This document shows positions 1 to 10,391 of a stretch of DNA of 40,391 bases, one piece after another. The position numbers and the translations under genes are program-made. This stretch comes from Saccoglossus kowalevskii. Taxonomy: Eukaryota; Hemichordata; Enteropneusta; Harrimaniidae. Within the stretch, counting starts at the first letter, position 1. Each line of letters opens with the position of its first letter. The notes below the pieces were generated by a model. The model made no database searches. It had not been told where the DNA came from and saw nothing but the letters and a program-made list of their open reading frames with translations. The stretch spans positions 1 through 40,391 of the forward strand of contig NW_003140270.1 of NCBI RefSeq assembly GCF_000003605.2, given 5' to 3'.

Positions 1-50
1 TTCATCATGACAACAAATGTTTAAAGTAAAGCGCAATCGATCGTGGTTAG
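1..50. repeat. Satellite unit 0, 3' end only
   Basis: This is the tail of a unit cut by the window edge. Bases 10 to 50 match the other copies, but the first nine (ttcatcatg) do not match the usual agctgaac context before caacaaatg. Confidence 0.85.
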
Positions 51-89
51 TACATGCATGGGAGACTCCCTGAGTAAACGAACAGTTGA

Positions 90-112
90 TTTTTTTTTTT
101 CATAACACACAC
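90..112. repeat. First variable T-run of the monomer (shown in unit 1)
   Basis: A run of T follows cagttga in every intact unit, about 6 to 12 long, usually broken by a G before tttcataac. Length and G position vary from copy to copy, as expected for slippage or for homopolymer consensus error. Confidence 0.7.
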
Positions 113-222
113 AGTTAAAATATAAGGCAACATTCCTGCATTCTTTCCCACTGTGATGGTAATTATTTATAGTGGAAAATCGTGGAATTTTTGTAACTAT
201 TTTAATTAAGGAAAAGTTTTCA

Positions 223-231
223 ATTTTTTTC
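223..231. repeat. Second variable T-run of the monomer (shown in unit 1)
   Basis: A run of 7 T in most units and 8 in others lies between ttttcaa and ctaatttcc. The one-base difference decides whether the minus-strand frame across it stays open, which is why apparent ORFs appear in only some units. Confidence 0.7.
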
Positions 232-298
232 TAATTTCCAAGAACAAGTTGTAGATGCTATCGGCACGTAGTGGGTTTTAAGCTGTTAACACACCGGG

Positions 299-383
299 CA
301 AAGTTGTTCAAAGTGATGGCAAAGTTGTGCTAAGTTATTGAAACTTTGGTAGATATATCGGTATATATGACCTAAGTTGTTGG
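299..383. repeat. 21-bp sub-repeat patch 1 (shown in unit 1)
   Basis: caaagttg begins at 299 and again at 320, exactly 21 bp apart. Weaker echoes lie half a period along: caaagtga at 309, ctaagtta at 330 and ctaagttg at 372. Every unit repeats this patch, so it predates amplification of the monomer. Confidence 0.6.
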
Positions 384-470
384 CATATAGAAACGCGCAG
401 CTGTAAAGTCGACAAATTTAATAAATGCTAGTTGAAAGCAACCTATAGATTTTCACATGAACTGACTGTA

Positions 471-530
471 AAATGTTAGAAAACAGCGTGCAATGTTGGA
501 AAAAGCGAAGGAAATGTTGGCGGAGTTGCT
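471..530. repeat. 21-bp sub-repeat patch 2 (shown in unit 1)
   Basis: atgtt recurs at 473, 493 and 514 (steps of 20 and 21), followed by agttg at 524, ten bases on. The parts after atgtt are also similar (agaaaacagcg, ggaaaaagcg). Confidence 0.55.
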
Positions 531-594
531 TGTATATTTAACCTATGTCATCGCCATGACACCCCCGCAGTTAAATTTCGAGAACATTAAGTAA
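493..594 (+). other. Recurrent 33-codon ATG frame, probably not a gene
   Basis: In unit 1 an ATG at 493 opens a 33-codon frame ending in TAA at 592 to 594. The predicted peptide begins MLEKAKEMLAELL and is hydrophobic in the middle. The same frame is present in most units, with alternatives at codon 5 (Ala, Ser or Leu), codon 20 (silent ATC/ATT) and codon 26 (Gln or Leu). It is broken by indels in several (units 24, 32, 34 and 35) and read through to 80 codons in unit 31 (29430 to 29672). It overlaps sub-repeat patch 2, so its amino-acid regularity may only reflect the 21-bp repeat. I do not recognise a protein family. A chance frame kept intact by copy homogenisation is the simplest explanation. 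Confidence 0.12.
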
Positions 595-667
595 ATGTAT
601 CAAGAATGCCTCATATATAAGCAGATTATCACAACTGCCAACCGAAAAATCGACAACAAACTGCTTA

Positions 668-709
668 CAAAGTTGTGAAAAGCGATTGCAAAGTTGGTTG
701 TTTCAATCG
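668..709. repeat. 21-bp sub-repeat patch 3 (shown in unit 1)
   Basis: Two abutting 21-mers, both starting caaagttg, at 668 and 689. The first continues tgaaaagcgattg, close to the ggaaaaagcgaagg of patch 2, which ties the patches together. Confidence 0.6.
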
Positions 710-988
710 GGATTGTTACCTGTGATATCATATTAACAATTACCATACTTAAAAGTTCTAAATGTAATTAAATATTTCGTGAATTGCTGTTAAATTACCG
801 TAGTGTTACTCCAGTATGTAGAGGTTATAGGTCAATTCTAAAAGGTACTTCATGCCAGCGATAACGATTTTAAAACATCGAAAAACATGAAATACCTGCC
901 AATTCGGCTTAATTTCAAATAATGTATGCAGCTGTGTGGTCAGCTGAACAACAAATGTTTAAAGTAAAGCGCAATCGATTGTGCTTAG

Positions 989-1931
989 TACATGCATGGG
1001 AGACTCCCTGAGTAAACGAGCAGTTGATTTTGTTTTGTTTCATAACACACACAGTTAAAATATAAGGCAACGTTCCTGTATTCTTTCTCACTGTGATGGT
1101 AATTATTTATAGTGGAAAATCGTGGAATTTTTGTAACTATTTTAATTAAGGAAAAGTTTTCAATTTTTTTTCTAATTTCCAAGAACAAGTTGTAGATGCT
1201 ATCGGCACGTTGTGGGTTTTAAGCTGTTAACACGCCGGGCAAAGTTGTTCAAAGTGATGGCAAAGTTGTGCTAAGTTATTGAAACTTTGGTAGATATATC
1301 GGTATATATGACCTAAGTTGTTGGCATATAGAAACGCGCAGCTGTAAAGTCGACAAATGTAATAAATGCTAGTTGACAGCAACCTATAGATTTTCACATG
1401 AACTGACTGTAAAATGTTAGAAAACAGCGTGCAATGTTGGAAAAATTGAAGGAAATGTTGGCGGAGTTGCTTGTATATTTAACCTATGTCATTGCCATGA
1501 CACCCCCGCTGTTAAATTTCGAAAACATTAAGTAAATGTATCAAGAATGCCTCATATATAAGCAGATTATCACAACTGCCAACCGAAAAATCGACAACAA
1601 ACTGCTTACAAAGTTGTGAAAAGCGATTGCAAATTTAGTTGTTTCAATCGGGATTGTTACCTGTGATATCATATTAACAATTACCATAGTTAAAAGTTCG
1701 AAAATGTAAATACATATTTCGTGAATTGCTGTCAAATTACCGTAGTGATATTCCAAGTATGTAGAGGTTATAGGTCAATTCTAGAAGGTACTTCATGCCA
1801 GCGATAACGATTTTAAAACATCGAAAAACATGAAATACCTGCCAATTCGGCTTAATTTCAAATAATCTATGCAGCTGTGTAGTTAGCGAAACAACAAACG
1901 TTTAATGTAAAGCGCAATCGATCGTGGTTAG
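989..1931. repeat. Satellite unit 2 (943 bp)
   Basis: Complete unit. It carries the aaattgaagg variant also seen in units 11 and 34. Private changes include gattgtgctt at the start, gtgatattcc, and taaatacata, which destroys the usual AATAAA in that place. Confidence 0.95.
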
Positions 1932-2879
1932 TACATGCATGGGAGACTCCCTGAGTAAACGAGCGGTTGATTTTTTTTGTTTCGTAACACACACAGTTAA
2001 AATATAAGGCAACGTTCCTGCATTCTTTCTCACTGTGATGGTAATTATTTATAGTGAAAAATCGTGGAATTTTTGTAACTATTTTAATTAAGGAAAAGTT
2101 TTCAATTTTTTTTCTAATTTCCAAGAACAAGTTGTAGATGCTATCGGCACGTACTGGGTTTTAAGCTGTTAACACACCTGGCAAAGTTGTTCAAAGTGAT
2201 GGCAAAGTTGTGCTAAGTTATTGAAACTTTGGTAGATGTATCGGTATATATGACGTAAATTGTTGGCATATAGAAACGCGCAGCTGTAAAGTCGACACAT
2301 TTAATAAATGCTAGTTGAAAGCAACCTATAGATTTTCACATGAACTGACTGTAAAAAATGTTAGAAAACAGCGTGCAATGTTGGAAAAAGCGAAGGAAAT
2401 GTTGGCGGAGTTGCTTGTATATTTAACCTATGTCATTGCCATGACACCCCCGCAGTTAAATTTCGAAAACATTAAAGTAAATGTATCAAGAATGCCTCAT
2501 ATATAAGCAGATTATCACAACTGCCAACCGAAAAATCGACAACAAACTGCTTACAAAGTTTGTGAAAGGCGATTGCAAAGTTGGTTGTTTCAATCGGGAT
2601 TGTTACCTGTGATATCATATTAACAATTACCATAGTTTAAAAGTTCGAAAATGTAAATAAATATTTCGTGAATTTGCTGTTAAATTACCGTAGTGTTACT
2701 CCAAGTATGTAGAGGTTATAGGTCAATTCTAGAAGGTACTTCATGCCAGCGATATCGATTTTAAAACATCAAAAAACATGAAATACCTGCCAATTCGGCT
2801 TAATTTTAAATAATATATGCAGCTGTGTAGTTAGCTGAACAACAAACGTTTAAAGTAAAGCGCAATCGAGCGTGGTTAG
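1932..2879. repeat. Satellite unit 3 (948 bp), insertion-rich
   Basis: Complete unit, long because of single-base or two-base insertions between 2351 and 2680 (gtaaaaaatg, attaaagtaa, aaagtttgtg, agtttaaaag, gaatttgctg). Its last 130 bp (gatatcg, catcaaaaaac, aataatatatgc) match the ends of units 6, 17 and 39. Confidence 0.95.
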
Positions 2880-3820
2880 TACATGCATGGGAGACTCCCT
2901 GAGTAAACGAGCAGTTGATTTTTTTTGTTTCATAACACACACAGTTAAAATATAAGGCAACGTTTCTGCATTCTTTCTCACTGTGATAGTAATTATTTAT
3001 AGTGGAAAATCGTGGAGTTTTCGTAACTATTTTAATTAAGGAAAAGTTTTCAATTTTTTTCTAATTTCCATGAACAAGTTGTAGATGCTATCGACACGTA
3101 CTGCGTTTTAAGCTGTTAACACACCGGGCAAAGTTGTTCAAAGTGATGGCAAAGTTGTGCTAAGTTATTAAAACTTTGGTAGATATATCGGTATATATGA
3201 CCTAAGTTGTTGGCATATATAAACGCGCAGCTCTAAAGTCGACAAATTGAATAAATGCTAGTTGAAAGCAACCTATAGATTTTCACATGAACGGACTGTA
3301 AAATGTTAGAAAACAGCGTGCAATGTTGGAAAAAGCGAAGGAAATGTTGGCGGAGTTGCTTGTATATTTAACTTATGTCATCGCCATGACACCCCCGCAG
3401 TTAAATTTCGAAAACATTAAGTAAATGTATCAAGAATGCCTCATATATAAGCAGATTATCACAACTGCCAACCGAAAAATCGACAACAAACTGCTTACAA
3501 AGTTGTGAAAAGCGATTGCAAAGTTGTTTTTTTCAATCGGGATTGTTACCTTTGATATCATATTAACAATTACCATAGTTAAAAGTTCGAAAATGTAAAT
3601 AAATATTTCGTGAATTGCTGTTAAATTACCGTAGTGTTACTCCAAGTATGTAGAGGTTATAGGTCAATTCTAGAAGGTACTTTATGCCAGCGATAACGAT
3701 TTTAAAACATCGAAAAACATGAAATACCTGCCAATTCGGCTTAATTTCAAATAATCTAAGCAGCTGTGTGGTCAGCTGAACAACAAGTGTTTAAAGTAAA
3801 GCGCAATCGATCGTGGTTAG
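2880..3820. repeat. Satellite unit 4, variant class A (941 bp)
   Basis: Class A markers: cgtttctgc, gatagtaatt, ggagttttcg, ttccatgaac, atcgacacg, tactgcg, gttattaaaac and gaacggactg. It also starts with cgagcgtgg and has catatataaacg, both shared with unit 18. The end (taagcagctg, gtggtcagc) matches the end of unit 9. Confidence 0.95.
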
Positions 3821-4761
3821 TACATGCATGGGAGACTCCCTGAGTAAACGAGCAGTTGATTTTTTTTGTTTCGTAACACACACAGTTAAAATTTAAGGCA
3901 ACGTTCCTGCATTCTTTCTCACTGTGATGGTAATTATTTATAGTGGAAAATCGTGGTATTTTTGTAACTATTTTAATTAAGGAAAAGTTTTCAATTTTTT
4001 TCTAATTTCCAAAAACAAGTTGTAGATGCTATCGGCACATAGTGGGTTTTAAGCAGTTAACACACCGGGCAAAGTTGTTCAAAGTGATGGCAAAGTTGTG
4101 CTGAGTTATTGAAACTTTGGTAGATATATCGGTATATATGACCTAAGTTGTTGGCATATAGAAAAGCGCAGCTGTGAAGTCGACAAATTTAATAAATGCT
4201 AGTTGAAAGCAACCTATAGATTTTCACATGAACTGACTGTAAAATGTTAGAAAACAGCGTGCAATGTTGGAAAAATCGAAGGAAATGTTGGCGGAGTTGC
4301 TTGTATATTTAACCTATGTCATTGCCATGACACCCCCGCAGTTAAATTTCGAAAACATTAAGTAAACGTATCAAGAATGCCTCATATATAAGCAGATTAT
4401 CACAACTGCCAACCGAAAAATCGACAACAAACTGCTTACAAAGTTGTGAAAAGCGATTGCAAAGTTGGTTGTTTCAATCGGTATTGTTACCTGTGATATC
4501 ATATTAACAATTACCATAGTTAAAAGTTCGAAATGTAAATAAATATTTCGTGAATTGCTGTTAAATTACCGTAGTGTTACTCCAAGTATGTAGAGGTTAT
4601 AGGTCAATTCTAGAAGGTACTTCATGCCAGCGATATCGATTTTAAAACATCGAAAAAACATGAAATACCTGCCAATTCGGCTTAATTTCAAATAATCTAT
4701 GCAGCTGTGTAGTTAGCTGAACAAAAAATGTTTAAAGTAAAGCGCAATCGATCGTGGTTAG
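3821..4761. repeat. Satellite unit 5, variant class C (941 bp)
   Basis: Class C markers: preceding acaagtgttt, taaaatttaagg, ttccaaaaac, cacatagtg, ttaagcagtt, gctgagtta, gaaaagcgc and ctgtgaag. Unit 10 carries the same set; I count about ten differences between the two over the unit. Confidence 0.95.
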
Positions 4762-5696
4762 TACATGCATGGGAGACTCCCTGAGTAAACGAACAGTTGA
4801 TTTTTTTTGTTTCATAACACACACAGTTAAAATATAAGGCAACGTTTCTGCATTCTTTCTCACTGTGATAGTAATTATTTATAGTGGAAAATCGTGGAGT
4901 TTTTGTAACTATTTTAATTAAGGAAACGTTTTCAATTTTTTTCTAATTTCCAAGAACAAGTTGTAGACGCTATCGGCACGTAGTGGGTTTTAAGCTGTTA
5001 ACACACCGGGCAAAGTTGTTCAAAGTGATGGCAAAGTCGTGCTAAGTTATTGAAACTTTGGTATCGGTATATATGACCTAAGTTGTTGGCATATTGAAAC
5101 GCGCAGCTGTAAAGTCGACAAATTGAATAAATGCTAGTTGAAAGCAACCTATAGATTTTCACATGAACGGACTGTAAAATGTTAGAAAACAGCGTGCAAT
5201 GTTGGAAAAAGCGAAGGAAATGTTGGCGGAGTTGCTTGTATATTTAACCTATGTCATCGCCATGACACCCCCGCAGTTAAATTTCGAAAACATTAAGTAA
5301 ATGTATCAAGAATGCCTCATATATAAGCAGATTATCACAATAGCCAACCGAAAAATCGACAACAAACTGCTTACAAAGTTGTGAAAAGCGATTGCAAAGT
5401 TGTTTTTTTCAATCGGGATTGTTACCTGTGATATCATATTAACAATTACAATAGTTAAAGGTTCGAAAATGTAAATAAATATTTCGTGAATTGCTGTTAA
5501 ATTACCGTAGTGTGACTCCAAGTATGTAGAGGTTATAGGTCAATTCTAGAAGGTACTTCATGCCAGCGATATCGATTTTAAAACATCAAAAAACATGAAA
5601 TACCTGCCAATTCGGCTTAATTTTAAATAATATATGCAGCTGTGTAGTTAGCTGAACAACAAACGTTTAAAGTAAAGCGCAATCGATCGTGGTTAG
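4762..5696. repeat. Satellite unit 6, variant class B (935 bp)
   Basis: Class B markers: gaacagttg, cgtttctgc, gatagtaatt, ggaaacgttt, tagacgcta, aaagtcgtg, catattgaaac and a 6-bp deletion that turns ggtagatatatcgg into ggtatcgg (about 5061 to 5068). From about 4728 to 5340 it looks identical to unit 8. Confidence 0.95.
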
Positions 5697-6637
5697 TACA
5701 TGCATGGGAGACTCCCTGAGTAAACGAGCAGTTGATTGTTTTTGTTTCATAACACACACAGTTAAAATATAAGGCAACGTTTCTGCATTCTTTCTCACTG
5801 TGATAGTAATTATTTATAGTGGAAAATCGTGGAGTTTTCGTAACTATTTTAATTAAGGAAAAGTTTTCAATTTTTTTCTAATTTCCATGAACAAGTTGTA
5901 GATGCTATCGACACGTACTGCGTTTTAAGCTGTTAACACACCGGGCAAAGTTGTTCAAAGTGATGGCAAAGTTGTGCTAAGTTATTAAAACTTTGGTAGA
6001 TATATCGGTATATATGACCTAAGTTGTTGGCATATAGAAACGCGCAGCTGTAAAGTCGACAAATTGAATAAATGCTAGTTGAAAGCAACCTATAGATTTT
6101 CACATGAACGGACTGTAAAATGTTAGAAAACAGCGTGCAATGTTGGAAAAAGCGAAGGAAATGTTGGCGGAGTTGCTTGTATATTTAACCTATGTCATCG
6201 CCATGACACCCCCGCAGTTAAATTTCGAAAACATTAAGTAAATGTATCAAGAATGCCTCATATATAAGCAGATTATCACAACTGCCAACCGAAAAATCGA
6301 CAACAAACTGCTTACAAAGTTGTGAAAAGCGATTGCAAAGTTGTTTTTTTCAATCGGGATTGTTACCTGTGATATCATATTAACAATTACCATAGTTAAA
6401 AGTTCGAAAATGTAAATAAATATTTCGTGAATTGCTGTTAAATTACCGTAGTGTTACTCCAAGTATGTAGAGGTTATAGGTCAATTCTAGAAGGTACTTC
6501 ATGCCAGCGATATCGATTTTAAAACATCGAAAAACATGAAATACCTGCCAATTCGGCTTAATTTCAAATAATCTATGCAGCTGTGTAGTTAGCTGAACAA
6601 CAAATGTTTAAAGTAAAGCGCAATCGATCGTGGTTAG
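5697..6637. repeat. Satellite unit 7, variant class A (941 bp)
   Basis: Carries the class A set of unit 4 (ggagttttcg, ttccatgaac, atcgacacg, tactgcg, ttattaaaac). It differs by gattgttttt in the first T-run and by a normal cgatcg at the start. Confidence 0.95.
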
Positions 6638-7571
6638 TACATGCATGGGAGACTCCCTGAGTAAACGAACAGTTGATTTTTTTTGTTTCATAACACACAC
6701 AGTTAAAATATAAGGCAACGTTTCTGCATTCTTTCTCACTGTGATAGTAATTATTTATAGTGGAAAATCGTGGAGTTTTTGTAACTATTTTAATTAAGGA
6801 AACGTTTTCAATTTTTTTCTAATTTCCAAGAACAAGTTGTAGACGCTATCGGCACGTAGTGGGTTTTAAGCTGTTAACACACCGGGCAAAGTTGTTCAAA
6901 GTGATGGCAAAGTCGTGCTAAGTTATTGAAACTTTGGTATCGGTATATATGACCTAAGTTGTTGGCATATTGAAACGCGCAGCTGTAAAGTCGACAAATT
7001 GAATAAATGCTAGTTGAAAGCAACCTATAGATTTTCACATGAACGGACTGTAAAATGTTAGAAAACAGCGTGCAATGTTGGAAAAAGCGAAGGAAATGTT
7101 GGCGGAGTTGCTTGTATATTTAACCTATGTCATCGCCATGACACCCCCGCAGTTAAATTTCGAAAACATTAAGTAAATGTATCAAGAATGCCTCATATAT
7201 AAGCAGATTATCACAACTGCCAACCGAAAAATCGACAACAAACTGCTTACAAAGTTGTGAAAAGCGATTGCAAAGTTGTTTTTTTCAATCGGGATTGTTA
7301 CCTGTGATATCATATTAACAATTACCATAGTTAAAAGTTCGAAAATGTAAATAAATATTTCGTGAATTGCTGTTAAATTACCGTAGTGTTACTCCAAGTA
7401 TGTAGAGGTTATAGGTCAATTCTAGAAGGTACTTCATGCCAGCGATATCGATTTTAAAACATCGAAAAACATGAAATACCTGCCAATTCGGCTTAATTTC
7501 AAATAATCTATGCAGCTGTGTAGTTAGCTGACAACAAATGTTTAAAGTAAAGCGCAATCGATCGTGGTTAG
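6638..7571. repeat. Satellite unit 8, B/A chimera (934 bp)
   Basis: The 5' part, to about 7217, looks identical to class B unit 6, including the 6-bp deletion. The 3' part (caactgcc, accatagttaaaagttcg, catcgaaaaac, aataatctatgc) instead follows unit 7. The last bases show a one-base deletion (gctgacaac). Confidence 0.95.
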
Positions 7572-8509
7572 TACATGCATGGGAGACTCCCTGAGTAACG
7601 AACAGTTGGTTTTTTTTGTTTCATAACACACACAGTTAAATATAAGCAACGTTCCTGCATTCTTTCTCACTGTGATGGTAATTATTTATAGTGGAAAATC
7701 GTGGAATTTTTGTAACTATTTTAATTAAGGAAAAGTTTTCAATTTGTTTCTAATTTCCAAGAACAAGTTGTAGATGCTATCGGCACGTACTGGGTTTTAA
7801 GTTGTTAACACACCGGGCAAAGTTGTTCAAAGTGATGGCAAAGTTGTGCTGAGTTATTGAAACTTTGGTAGATATTTCGGTATATATGACCTAAGTTGTT
7901 GGCATATAGAAACGCGCAGCTGTAAAGTCGACAAATTTAATGAATGCTAGTTGAAAGCAACCTAGAGATTTTCACATGAACTGACTGTAAAATGTTAGAA
8001 AACAGCGTGCAATGTTGGAAAAAGCGAAGGAAATGTTGGCGGAGTTGCTTGTATATTTAACCTATGTCATTGCCATGACACCCCCGCTGTTAAATTTCGA
8101 AAACATTAAGTAAACGTATCAAGAATGCCTCATATATAAGCAGATTATCACAACTGCCAACCGAAAAATCGACAACAAACTGCTTACAAAGTTGTGAAAA
8201 GCGATTGCAAAGTTGGTTGTTTCAATCGGGATTGTTACCTGTGATATCATATTAACAATTACCATAGTTAAAAGTTCGAAAATGTAAATAAATATTTCGT
8301 GAATTGCTGTTAAATTACCGTAGTGTTACTCCAAGTATGTAGAGGTTATAGGTCAATTCTAGAAGGTACTTCATGCCAGCGATAACGATTTTAAAACATC
8401 GAAAAACATGAAATACCTGCCAATTCGGCTTAATTTCAAATAATCTAAGCAGCTGTGTGGTCAGCTGAACAACAAGTGTTTAAAGTAAAGCGCAATCGAT
8501 CGTGGTTAG
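7572..8509. repeat. Satellite unit 9 (938 bp)
   Basis: Complete unit. Its first 75 bp lack single bases at gagtaacg, gttaaatata and ataagcaac, continuing a deletion cluster that begins at 7530. Later markers are caatttgttt, gctgagtta and taatgaatgc. Its end matches that of unit 4. Confidence 0.95.
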
Positions 8510-9450
8510 TACATGCATGGGAGACTCCCTGAGTAAACGAGCAGTTGATTTTTTTTGTTTCATAACACACACAGTTAAAATTTAAGGCAACGTTCCTGCA
8601 TTCTTTCTCACTGTGATGGTAATTATTTATAGTGGAAAATCGTGGAATTTTTGTAACTATTTTAATTAAGGAAAAGTTTTCAATTTTTTTCCAATTTCCA
8701 AAAACAAGTTGTAGATGCTATCGGCACATAGTGGGTTTTAAGCAGTTAACACACCGGGCAAAGTTGTTCAAAGTGATGGCAAAGTTGTGCTGAGTTATTG
8801 AAACTTTGGTAGATATATCGGTATATATGACCTAAGTTGTTGGCATATAGAAAAGCGCAGCTGTGAAGTCGACAAATTTAATAAATGCTAGTTGAAAGCA
8901 ACCTATAGATTTTCACATGAACTGACTGTAAAATGTTAGAAAACAGCGTGCAATGTTGGAAAAATCGAAGGAAATGTTGGCGGAGTTGCTTGTATATTTA
9001 ACCTATGTCATTGCCATGACACCCCCGCAGTTAAATTTCGAAAACATTAAGTAAACGTATCAAGAATGCCTCATATATAAGCAGATTATCACAACTGCCA
9101 ACCGAAAAATCGACAACAAACTGCATACAAAGTTGTGAAAAGCGATTGCAAAGTTGGTTGTTTCAATCGGTATTGTTACCTGTGATATCATATTAACAAT
9201 TACCATAGTTAAAAGTTCGAAAATGTAAATAAATATTTCGTGAATTGCTGTTAAATTACCGCAGTGTTACTCCAAGTATGTAGAGGTTATAGGTCAATTC
9301 TAGAAGGTACTTCATGCCAGCGATAACGATTTTAAAACATCGAAAAACATGAAATACCTGCCAATTCGGCTTAATTTTAAATAATCTATGCAGCTGTGTA
9401 GTTAGCTGAACAACAAACGTTTAAAGTAAAGCGAAATCGATCGTGGTTAG
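8510..9450. repeat. Satellite unit 10, variant class C (941 bp)
   Basis: Near-copy of unit 5, displaced by 4689 bp, which is five monomers. Differences include tttcataac for tttcgtaac, ttccaattt, ctgcatac and accgcagtg. Confidence 0.95.
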
Positions 9451-10391
9451 TACATGCATGGGAGACTCCCTGAGTAAACGAGCAGTTGATTTTTTTTGTT
9501 TCATAACACACACAGTTAAAATATAAGGCAACGTTCCTGCATTCTTTCTCACCGTGATGGTAATTATTTATAGTGGAAAATCGTGGAATTTTTGTAACTA
9601 TTTTAATTAAGGAAAAGTTTTAAATTTTTTTCTAATTTCCAAGAACAAGTTGTAGATGCTATCGGCACGTAGTGGGTTTTAAGCTGTTAACACACAGGGC
9701 AAAGTTGTTCAAAGTGATGGCAAAGTTGTGCTAAGTTATTGAAACTATGGTAGATATATCGGTATATATGACCTAAGTTGTTGGCATATAGAAACGCGCA
9801 TCTGTAAAGTCGACAAATTTAATAAATGCTAGTTGAAAGCAATCTATAGATTTTCAGATGAACTGACTGTAAAATGTTAGAAAACAGCGTGCAATGTTGG
9901 AAAAATTGAAGGAAATGTTGGCGGAGTTGCTTGTATATTTAACCTATGTCATTGCCATGACACCCCCGCTGTTAAATTTCGAAAACATTAAGTAAACGTA
10001 TCAAGAATGCCTCATATATAAGCAGATTATCACAATTGCCAACCGAAAAATCGACAACATACTGCTTACAAAGTTGTGAAAAGCGATTGCAAAGTTGTTT
10101 TTTTCAATCGGGATTGTTACCTGTGATATCATATTAACAATTACCATAGTTAAAAGTTCGAAAATGTAAATAAATATTTCGTGAATTGCTGTTAAATTAC
10201 CGTAGTGTTACTCCAAGTATGTAGAGGTTATAGGTTAATTCTAGAAGGTACTTCATGCCAGCGATAACGATTTTAAAACATCGAAAAACATGAAATACCT
10301 GCCAATTCGGATTAATTTCAAATAATCTATGCAGCTGTGTAGTTAGCTGAACAAGAAACGTTTAAAGTAAACCGCAATCGATCGTGGTTAG
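9451..10391. repeat. Satellite unit 11 (941 bp)
   Basis: Complete unit. Markers gcgcatctg, gcaatctata, ttcagatgaac and aaattgaagg recur together in unit 34. Markers caattgcc and acatactgc are shared with the next unit. Confidence 0.95.

Larger units (their letters stand above)
51..988. repeat. Satellite unit 1 (938 bp)
   Basis: Complete unit. Its first T-run is 11 T long and lacks the usual interrupting G before tttcataac. Private changes include ttctttccc, catacttaaaag, atgtaattaaat and a base missing in tccagtatg. It is used below as reference for internal sub-repeats. Confidence 0.95.

Noticed and set aside
701-714. Possible CENP-B box around tttcaatcggg
   Set aside because: The A and CGGG positions fit, but the TTCG part reads gttg. 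Two of the nine fixed bases fail, so a chance match is likely.
829-839. Possible RNA polymerase III box B (ggtcaattc), hinting at a tRNA-derived element
   Set aside because: One mismatch to the box B core and no matching box A at a suitable distance upstream; no tRNA-like fold seen.
51-988. Hammerhead ribozyme, as found in some animal satellites
   Set aside because: I found no ctgatga core paired with a gaaa element on either strand of the monomer.
1867-2130. Recurrent minus-strand frame of about 65 to 108 codons (also at 985, 11314, 13210, 17883, 23346, 26106, 38328, 39305)
   Set aside because: Mostly without a true ATG start. Whether it is open depends on 7 or 8 T in one run, and its C-terminus changes with the length of the other. 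No purifying pattern is visible.
2315-2506. Plus-strand frame of 63 codons
   Set aside because: Created by inserted A residues in unit 3's indel cluster and starts at TTG. Only its last part overlaps the recurrent 33-codon frame.
5306-5521. Recurrent 71-codon minus-strand frame with hydrophobic stretches (also at 1541 and 31419)
   Set aside because: The start at 5521 is TTG. It is open only in copies with particular substitutions and closed in near-identical neighbours. Hydrophobicity follows from AT-rich codons.
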